A stretch of 64,000 bases of DNA from Apostichopus japonicus. Taxonomy: Eukaryota > Echinodermata > Holothuroidea > Aspidochirotida > Stichopodidae. A program made the translations under genes and the position numbers. This document shows, one piece after another, positions 56,601 through 64,000 of the stretch. Under the pieces are notes generated by a model that saw only the letters and a program-made list of their open reading frames with translations, ran no database searches and was not told the DNA's origin. The stretch is from NCBI RefSeq assembly GCF_037975245.1, contig NC_092568.1, forward strand, positions 35,960,001 through 36,024,000. The letters are read 5' to 3'. The first letter of the stretch is position 1. Each line of letters starts with the position of its first letter.

Positions 56601-57322
56601 TAAGTTTGGTTTATAATCAATAAACAATACAATGAAATGTGTATAAGATTATGTGGACGGTCCACATAATCCGCTCGTACACTTATGATTATATATTCCA
56701 ATTGAGATTACGTGTGTTACAGAAAAAAAAAGACGTTAATACTACTATATGAATATATTCAATACATTAAATACACATGATTTAATTAGATCTACGAGTT
56801 CGGTAAATACTGGATATAAAACAGACCCATATTTGACGGGTTGATTCCTTACTGAATCTATCGATATTTGGTGCGGGGTCCTTCCTTTGAACACAGTTGT
56901 TTTGAATTAATGTAGTTGATATATTTTAAACCCTAATTTTGGTTTATAATCAATAAACAATACAATGAAATGTGTATAAGATTATGTGGACGGTCCACAT
57001 AATCCGCTCGTACACTTACGATTATATATTCCAATTGACATTACGTGTGCTACAGAAAAAAAGACGTCAATACTTCTATATGAATATATTAAATACCTTC
57101 AATACACATGATTTAATTAGATCTACGAGTTCGGTACATACTGGATATCAAACAGACCCATATTTGACGGGGTGATTCCTACCTGAAACATATCAAGATA
57201 TGAGGGTGTGTAGCCCTTATTCAGAAGACCGTTATTGTGAATTAATGTAGTTGATTAATTTTTAATATTTTAATTACGGTTTTAGTTGTAATCAATTAAC
57301 AATACAACATCATACGTATAAT
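50645..57322 (+). repeat. Satellite array, 20 tandem monomers of about 332 bp
   Basis: Palindrome-headed monomers start at 50645, 50976, 51307, 51640, 51975, 52311, 52646, 52979, 53311, 53648, 53980, 54312, 54644, 54981, 55313, 55645, 55977, 56314, 56647 and 56980. Spacings are 330-337 bp with a final one of 343. Each has in order: the palindrome, CCGCTCGTACACTTACG, an A run of 6-10, TATGAATATATTCAATACATTC, GATCTACGAGTTCGGTAAAT, GGATATAAAACAGACCC, TTGACGGGTTGATTCC, CGATATTTGGTGCGGGGTCC and TAATCAATAAACAATAC. Every monomer thus has a TATAAAA word and an AATAAA word, which may be incidental. A 69-codon minus-strand frame in some monomers lacks motifs and is broken in others. Confidence 0.96.
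51975..57322 (+). repeat. Four-monomer higher-order repeat, period about 1333 bp
   Basis: Monomer spacing follows 336-335-333-332, then 337-332-332-332 twice. Copies therefore span 51975-53310, 53311-54643 and 54644-55976, and a fourth begins at 55977. Diagnostic variants recur in register: CACTTAAGATTATAT and the added ATTC in ATTCATTCAGTACAC in monomers starting 51975, 53311, 54644 and 55977; and TTGATATATTTTAAGCCCTAAGTTTGG closing the monomers just before each of them. The fourth copy loses register after 56314. Confidence 0.85.
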
Positions 57323-58331
57323 ATAATGTGGACGATCCACATAAACCGATTATACAATTACGATTATATATTTCATTTAGGATGACGTGGATTATTAAAC
57401 AAAGACCTCAATGCTACTATTGCATTCCGGGGCTCTTTAGCACAGCAGAGAATACTGAGAGATGTTCCTTTACGGAAATGTCGTGGTTATATTCCGTTTT
57501 TAACTGCATGGTTAACCGTAGTAACTAGAGACCAAGCCATATTACAGTAACAAGAAAATAATAAATCTCTGGGTACAAATATTTAGTAAATGTGAATGCG
57601 AACTTATATAATAGATTAATTTCAAAAATAGTCACGGTGGTGACACTCTGGTACATATAATAAGCAATAAAACAATACAACATGTGACGTAAAATCTCTT
57701 TAACTATTTCATTAACAACAACAACATTATCCCCCCAAACATATGCAAATATGTCGTAGACATTAAACTCACTGATAATACCGTTTTACTAAACCCATAA
57801 CTCTCTTAATTAGACTATAAAACACATCAATAAGCATTTAACCATCCTAAATTACATCCCACTTGACTATAAATATTCATGACATGGCTGGCTATGTAGC
57901 TAAGTGCACCGCTTACTACGGATGAGTATAAAAACCATTCACGTTACACTACTATCCTAATACACACTATTTTCTTAACAGCTTCGTTTTAAACAATTAA
58001 TATTTGAATGGTTATGAGTATTATCTTACAGGATAAGGGTAATAGTAAGTTTTATTTTCACAGGCTTTTTAAGTCGGGGGGTAAGGGTGCGGGGGGGGGG
58101 GCGGCAGCAATACCATCCATAACTTTGCACCGGTGGTCATTGAGGTCAGTTTACAGGAGTGGTTCATTTCCAATGTTTCCAATTAAAGTTGAGATCAAGT
58201 TTCATTACAATGTAGGTAAACCGACTTCCATGCACAAGTTTAATATGATATGGCTATCTATATTTAATATCAATATTTCTATGCTCAATGCTCAATAAGA
58301 ATCAATATGCTATACAATATCATGTGTCTCA
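57323..58331 (+). repeat. Long diverged satellite monomer with about 0.9 kb central block
   Basis: It starts with a degraded palindrome (AATGTGGACGATCCACATAAAC) and a diverged 5' part to AATGCTACTAT. It then has a long unrelated block up to TATGCTCAATG, the same words that end the central block of the 642-bp monomer. The second copy, about 60311-61501, also retains the monomer 3' part (ACATGATATAGACAGATCTA...) and the junction block. Open frames of 66 and 96-98 codons in the block are shared by the two recent copies but show no known motif. Confidence 0.75.
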
Positions 58332-58973
58332 GATTATGTGGACGGTCCACATAATCCGCTCATATACTTACGATTATATATTCCAATTGAGATTACGTGT
58401 GTTACTAAAAAAAAAACGTTAATACTACTATCCAGATACATTCTATAGACCAAAAGAAAATATTTAGGTTGTGATCTTTCTTAACCAGCTGCTTTTATGA
58501 CAATTTTTATAAACGGTCAACAGTATTATCATACTAATATTAAGGGTAATGGATTGGGGTTATTCTTTTGGGGTTTCCTATAATAATCCCAACCCATGTA
58601 ACGAGGATTGTTGATGCCAGCTTACAAATGTTTTTTTTTTTTCCAATGATCCCAAATAACGATTTGTTGAGAATAAATTAACCTAAAGGAAAACCGTATG
58701 ACATGCCAAAAAATACATATTTGATAACGTTATCTGTTTTTAATATTAATCTTGATATGCTCAATGATACATGATTTAAACAGATCTACGAGTTCAGTAA
58801 TTAAAGGATATAAAACAGACCCATATTTGACGGGTTGATTCCTTCCTGAATCTGCCGATATTTGGTGCGGGGTCTTTCCTTAGAACACAGTTATTTTGAA
58901 TTAATAGACTTGATCAATTTTCAACCCTAATTTTGGTTTATAATCAATAAACAATACAATGAAATGTGTATAA
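58332..58973 (+). repeat. Long satellite monomer variant (642 bp)
   Basis: It starts with the intact palindrome and the usual monomer 5' part to GTTAATACTACTAT. It then carries about 330 bp of different sequence (CCAGATACATTCTATAGACC ... CTTGATATGCTCAATGAT) before rejoining the monomer at ACATGATTTAAACAGATCTACGAG. A second copy is at 61502-62158. Confidence 0.85.
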
Positions 58974-59968
58974 GATTATGTGGACGGTCCACATAATCCG
59001 CTCGTACACTTATGATTATATATTCCAATTGAGATTACGTGTGTTACAGAAAAAAAGACGTTAATACTTCTATATGAATATATTCAATACATTCAATACA
59101 CATGATTCAAACAGATCTACGAGTTCGGTAATACCGGATACAAAACAGACCCATATTTGACGGGTTGATTCGTTACTGAATCTATCGATATTTGGTGCGG
59201 GGTCATTCCTTTGAACACAGTTGTTTTGAATTAATGTAGTTGATAAAGTTTAAGCCCTAATTTTGGTTTATAATCAATAAACAATACAATGAAATGTGTA
59301 TAAGATTATGTGGACGGTCCACATAATCCGCTCGTACACTTACGATTATATATTCCAATTGAGATTACGCGTGTTACAGAAAAAAAAAGACGTTAATACT
59401 ACTATATGAATATATTCAATACATTCAGTACACATGATTTAATTAGATCTACGAGTTCGGTAAATACAGGATATAAAACAGACCCATATTTGACGGGTTG
59501 ATTCCTTACTGAATCTATCGATATTTGGTGCTGGGTCCTTCCTTTGAACACAGTTATTTTGAACTAATGTAGTTGATAAATTTTAAACCCTAATTTTGGT
59601 TTATAATCAATAAACAATACAATGAAATGTGTATAAGATTATGTGGACGGTCCACATAATCCGCTCGTACACTTACGATTATATATTCCAATTGAGATTA
59701 CGTGTGTTACAGAAAAAAAAGACGTTAATACTACTATATGAATATATTCAATACATTCAATACACATGATTCAAACAGATCTACGAGTTCGGTAAATACA
59801 GGATATAAAACAGACCCATATTTGACGGGTTGATTCCTTACTGAATCTATCGATATTTGGTGCTGGGTCCTTCCTTTGAACACAGTTATTTTGAATTAAT
59901 GTAGTTGATATATTTTAAACCCTAATTTTGGTTTATAATCAATAAACAATACAATGAAATGTGTATAA

Positions 59969-62345
59969 GATTATGTGGACGGTCCACATAATCCGCTCGT
60001 ACACTTACGATTATATATTCCAATTGACATTACGTGTGCTACAGAAAAAAGACGTCAATACTTCTATATGAATATATTAAATACCTTCAATACACATGAT
60101 TTAAACAGATCTACGAGTTCGGTACATACTGGATATCAAACAGACCCATATTTGACGGGGTGATTCCTACCTGAAACATATCAAGATATGAGGGTGTGTA
60201 GCCCTTATTCAGAAGACCGTTATTGTGAATTAATGTAGTTGATTAATTTTTAATATTTTAATTACGGTTTTAGTTGTAATCAATTAACAATACAACATCA
60301 TACGTATAATATAATGTGGACGATCCACATAAACCGATTATACAATTACGATTATATATTTCATTTAGGATGACGTGGATTATTAAACAAAGACCTCAAT
60401 GCTACTATTGCATTCCGGGGCTCTTTAGCACAGCAGAGAATACTGAGAGATGTTCCTTTACGGAAATGTCGTGGTTATATTCCGTTTTTAACTGCATGGT
60501 TAACCGTAGTAACTAGAGACCAGGCCATATTACAGTAACAAGAAAATAATAAATCTCTGGGTACAAATATTTAGTACATGTGAATTCGAACTTATATAAT
60601 AGATTAATTTCAAAAATAGTCACGGTGGTGACACTCTGGTACATATAATAAGCAATAAAACAATACAACATGTGACGTAAAATCTCTTTAACTATTTCAT
60701 TAACAACAACAACATTATCCCCCCAAACATATGCAAATATGTCGTAGACATTAAACTCACTGATAATACCGTTTTACTAAACCCATAACTCTCTTAATTA
60801 GACTATAAAACACATCAATAAGCATTTAACCATCCTAAATTACATACCACTTGACTATAAATATTCATGACATGGCTGGCTATGTAGCTAAGTGCACCGC
60901 TTACTACGGATGAGTATAAAAACCATTCCCGTTACACTACTATCCTAATACACACTATTTTCTTAACAGCTTCGTTTTAAACAATTAATATTTGAATGGT
61001 TATGAGTATTATCTTACAGGATAAGGGTAATAGTAAGTTTTATTTTCAAAGGCTTTTTAAGTCGGGGGGTAAGGGTGCGGAGGGGGGAGGGGGGAGGGCA
61101 GCAATACCATCCATAACTTTGCACCGGTGGTCATTGAGGTCAGTTTACAGGAGTGGTTCATTTCCAATGTTTCCAGTTAAAGTTGAGATCAAGTTTCATT
61201 ACAATGTAGGTAAACCGACTTCCATGCACAAATTTAATATGATATGGCTATCTATTTTTAATATCAATATTTCTATGCTCAATGACACATGATATAGACA
61301 GATCTATAACTTCGGAAAATAAAGGATATAAACAGACCCTTGTTTGACGTAGTGATGATTAACTGAAATATTTCGAGATTTGAGGGTTTGGCCCTTGTTC
61401 AGAAGGCTGTCAGTGGGTATTAGATTAGCTGATCATTTCTGAATATATTCAAGAGGAGCTTTGCTTAAGAATCAATATGTTATACAATATCATGTGTCTC
61501 AGATTATGTGGACGGTCCACATAATCCGCTCATATACTTACGATTATATATTCCAATTGAGATTACGTGTGTTACTAAAAAAAAAAACGTTAATACTACT
61601 ATCCAGATACATTCTATAGACCAAAAGAAAATATTTAGGTTGTGATCTTTCTTAACCAGCTGCTTTTATGACAATTTTTATAAACGGTCAACAGTATTAT
61701 CATACTAATATTAAGGGTAATGGATTGGGGTTATTCTTTTGGGGTTTCCTATAATAATCCCAACCCATGTAACGAGGATTGTTGATGCCAGCTTACAAAT
61801 GTTTTTTTTTTTTTTTCCAATGATCCCAAATAACGATTTGTTGAGAATAAATTAACCTAAAGGAAAACCGTATGACATGCCAAAAAATACATATTTGATA
61901 ACGTTATCTGTTTTTAATATTAATCTTGATATGCTCAATGATACATGATTTAAACAGATCTACGAGTTCAGTAATTAAAGGATATAAAACAGACCCATAT
62001 TTGACGGGTTGATTCCTTCCTGAATCTGCCGATATTTGGTGCGGGGTCTTTCCTTAGAACACAGTTATTTTGAATTAATAGAGTTGATCAATTTTCAACC
62101 AATAGAGTTGGTTAATTTTGGTTTATCATCAATAAACAATACAATGAAATGTGTTTTAGATTATTTGGACGGTCCACAGAATCCGCTAATACACTCACGA
62201 TGATATATTTCAGTTGAAAGTACGTGTTACAAAAAAAAAAAGACGTTAATACGATGTGATTTCTTTCAATGCATTCATTACACAGTTCTAATAAAAAATA
62301 AAGGATATAAACAGACCCTTGTTTGACGGAGTGATGATTTCATGA
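59969..62345 (+). repeat. Composite satellite unit, copy 2 (right-truncated)
   Basis: Order: one 342-bp monomer (59969), a long diverged monomer (about 60311-61501), a 657-bp long monomer (61502-62158), then a degraded monomer starting at 62159 (GATTATTTGGACGGTCCACAGAATC). The degraded one is cut off near 62345 where a CAGGGACGTAGCT-headed sequence begins. Further eroded monomer 3' sequence reappears at about 63480-63690. Confidence 0.85.
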
Positions 62346-62750
62346 AATCAGGGACGTAGCTAAATCCTGATGATTAGGAGGGGGGTGGGGGTGTAGGCTG
62401 AAATTCCAACTGGATAGGTTTTGGAGCCAGAAAATTTCGGCTGCTGTTTGTCCCCCCCCCCCCCGCTCTACTCGCCAACATTCACATATTGAATACCACT
62501 GGCCCTCACTTCACAAACTTCTTTATCACTCTGGTTAAGCAAAGCAGGTAAGCAACTGAGTAAAGTTATCTGTTTGAAGGCTTATAGACTAATGACTGCA
62601 AAAGCTATGTTAATGTAACAAAAGGAACACTTTTTATTTTCAACAAATTATATTCGACGACAAAGTGAGTTACCCAAAATACAGAGCTTTTATTGGCACG
62701 CTTAATATTTTTTCTTTGAGGGGGGGGGTGGGGATATTTATCACTCACAT
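62346..62750. other. Possible DNA-transposon end and gene-free sequence
   Basis: Sequence starting CAGGGACGTAGCTAAAT (62348) followed by a G-rich run (about 62371-62392) resembles a common end of non-autonomous elements in invertebrate genomes and interrupts the satellite. A C run lies at 62452-62464 and a G-rich run at 62719-62733. No matching opposite end was identified. Confidence 0.35.
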
Positions 62751-62751
62751 G

Positions 62752-63000
62752 AAATGTTTTAATTGTTCACTTCATTCCAACTGAGCATTCGGAATGAAGT
62801 GAACAATTAAACATTTTGCAGAAAAATGTTGAGTTGACGAGATACGATAAGTTGGCAATTAAACATTTTTCAGAAAATGTTTCAATTGCTCAGATGGAAT
62901 GAAGTGAACGATCGGAAATTTTGCAGAAAAATGTCAAACTGACGAGATAATGATAAGTTGTCAATTAAACATTTTTCAGAAAATGGTTCAATTGATCTGT
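62752..63000. repeat. Foldback plus 104-bp tandem repeat
   Basis: The arms 62752-62778 (AAATGTTTTAATTGTTCACT...) and 62791-62817 are reverse complements with one mismatch around a 12-bp loop. From 62791 a 104-bp unit (GGAATGAAGTGAAC ... TTCAATTGCTCAGAT) repeats once from 62895. Small palindromes of the type CATTTTTCAGAAAATG recur within it. Confidence 0.8.
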
Positions 63001-63352
63001 TAAAGCAACTGAGCAATCCAACATTTTCTGATTTTGATAACATTTTATCTTGTTACTGAAAAATGTCAAATTATGGGGCAAAGTTTTTGTTATGTTGACG
63101 GCACTTTTAAAGCTTCCGTAGATTAGCATTGAGCGTTTTTTGTATACATAGGGACAATGTATATCCTGAACTTACATGAAGCTAGCGAACAGGGAGTATT
63201 CAAAATCGTACGAAGTTTTGTATGGTGGAGTATAAAGATCGCGTGATACAATTTCTCAATGTGACAAGGAAAACGTGGTAAAAATGACTGATTGAAGGTC
63301 AATGTTGACCGAAAATTTTAGGTCACTCACAAATTACAAGAATATGTGAAAA

Positions 63353-63413
63353 TGAGAGTGCGACAGTCGGAAAAATGAGAGTGCGACAGTCGGAAATTCT
63401 GACTGTCGCACTC
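63353..63413. repeat. Direct and inverted repeats of GAGTGCGACAGTC
   Basis: GAGTGCGACAGTCGG occurs twice in tandem (about 63355 and 63379). The second copy is followed after 9 bases by its inverted form GACTGTCGCACTC (63401-63413), giving a 13-bp hairpin stem. Confidence 0.85.
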
Positions 63414-64000
63414 AAATTTCCAACTATCGTCAGTTTTACCAAGATTGGGGGGGGGGGGGGTTATCTATTTTTAATTTGAATCTATTTATGCTCAATGATG
63501 CATGAATTAAACAGATCTACCAGTTCGGTAAATAAAGGATATTAACAGACCTATATTTGACCGGTTTAAGTCTTCCTGTAAAATATCGAGATTTTATGGG
63601 TGGGGCGTCCCTCCCAGATTCTTCTTGTTGTGAATTATAGTAGTTGATAATTTTTTAATATTTTCAATTACGGGTTTGGTTATCTGGAAATGGTATTTAT
63701 AGTAAGCAGTATACTTTTCTGTATCGTACATATATTGCGATGGGTACTTGTCTACATTTAACGTGCGATTCATCGCTATACGTTCATGATATAGCCTAAG
63801 CCTTTGGTATACTTTCTTCTAATATCACTTGACGGCTTATTCAAAGAAATCGGCAGTGCAAAAAAAACGGACTGTTTAAATTTTATCTCTGACTAATCTA
63901 TGAACAAGAAAATAGACCATGGGAATCGTACAAGAGAACATTTAAAACGGGGGCGGGGGTTGTAGGAGGTTGGAAAAGGTTTTGCACAAATTTAAGCAGA
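63414..64000. other. Gene-free stretch with eroded satellite sequence
   Basis: A G14 run lies at about 63447-63460. From about 63480 to 63690 sequence such as TATGCTCAATGATGCATGAATTAAACAGATCTACCAGTTCGG matches the 3' part of the satellite monomer in eroded form. Nothing is recognised after that. Confidence 0.55.

Larger units (their letters stand above)
56980..59968 (+). repeat. Composite satellite unit, copy 1 (about 2.99 kb)
   Basis: Order: one 343-bp monomer (56980), a long diverged monomer (57323-58331) with a unique central block, a 642-bp long monomer (58332-58973), then three ordinary monomers (58974, 59304, 59637). The next unit starts at 59969 with the same order and near-identical sequence (for example 57328 corresponds to 60316 and 58008 to 60996). 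Copy 1 lacks about 182 bp that copy 2 has at about 61283-61470. Confidence 0.85.

Overview
The window is animal nuclear DNA: AT-rich, almost entirely non-coding, and full of microsatellites, satellite DNA and short mobile-element relics. Metazoan signs are a muscarinic-type GPCR whose coding exon follows a splice acceptor, a short interstitial CCCTAA/TTAGGG block, tRNA-headed SINEs and non-LTR and hAT relics. A marine invertebrate deuterostome, perhaps an echinoderm, would fit the receptor and the repeated TAGGCCTA-like words, but this is a weak inference and no species can be named from sequence alone.

Only one convincing protein-coding gene is present. It is an apparently single-coding-exon muscarinic acetylcholine receptor-like GPCR at 35796-37151 (+), with a splice acceptor one base upstream of its ATG. 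Any 5' non-coding exon lies further left; a speculative candidate is at 29397-29717. The receptor keeps the core aminergic and muscarinic residues but has DRL instead of DRY and several changed ligand-pocket positions.

Layout. 1-150 is a GATA microsatellite cut by the window edge. At 2031-2299 is a small terminal-inverted-repeat element carrying telomere-like repeats and flanked by AAAT. At 8673-9035 (-) is the decayed C-terminal tail of a LINE reverse transcriptase. Foldback elements lie at 14740-15037, 16706-17134 and 18928-19065; the last carries two opposed hammerhead-ribozyme-like cores. SINE copies sit at 15747-15999 and 35331-35582. A TAG-triplet tract lies at 26641-27066, a non-autonomous hAT-like element at 42362-42729, a 73-bp minisatellite at 44746-45530 and a perfect 701-bp GATG tract at 47241-47941. 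A cluster of seven GTGACTCGCGTGAC motifs occupies 48137-49462.

From 50552 to about 62345 the window is dominated by one satellite family with a basic monomer of about 332 bp. Twenty tandem monomers are organised partly as a four-monomer higher-order repeat of about 1333 bp. A region follows in which long monomer variants (642-657 bp and about 1.0-1.2 kb) share the same ends but carry different central blocks, and a roughly 3-kb unit is duplicated. Nearly every monomer keeps a palindrome with 12-bp arms, GATTATGTGGAC / GTCCACATAATC. This modular satellite is the most unusual structure in the window. All positions and identities were read by eye without alignment software, so boundaries are good to a few bases at best.
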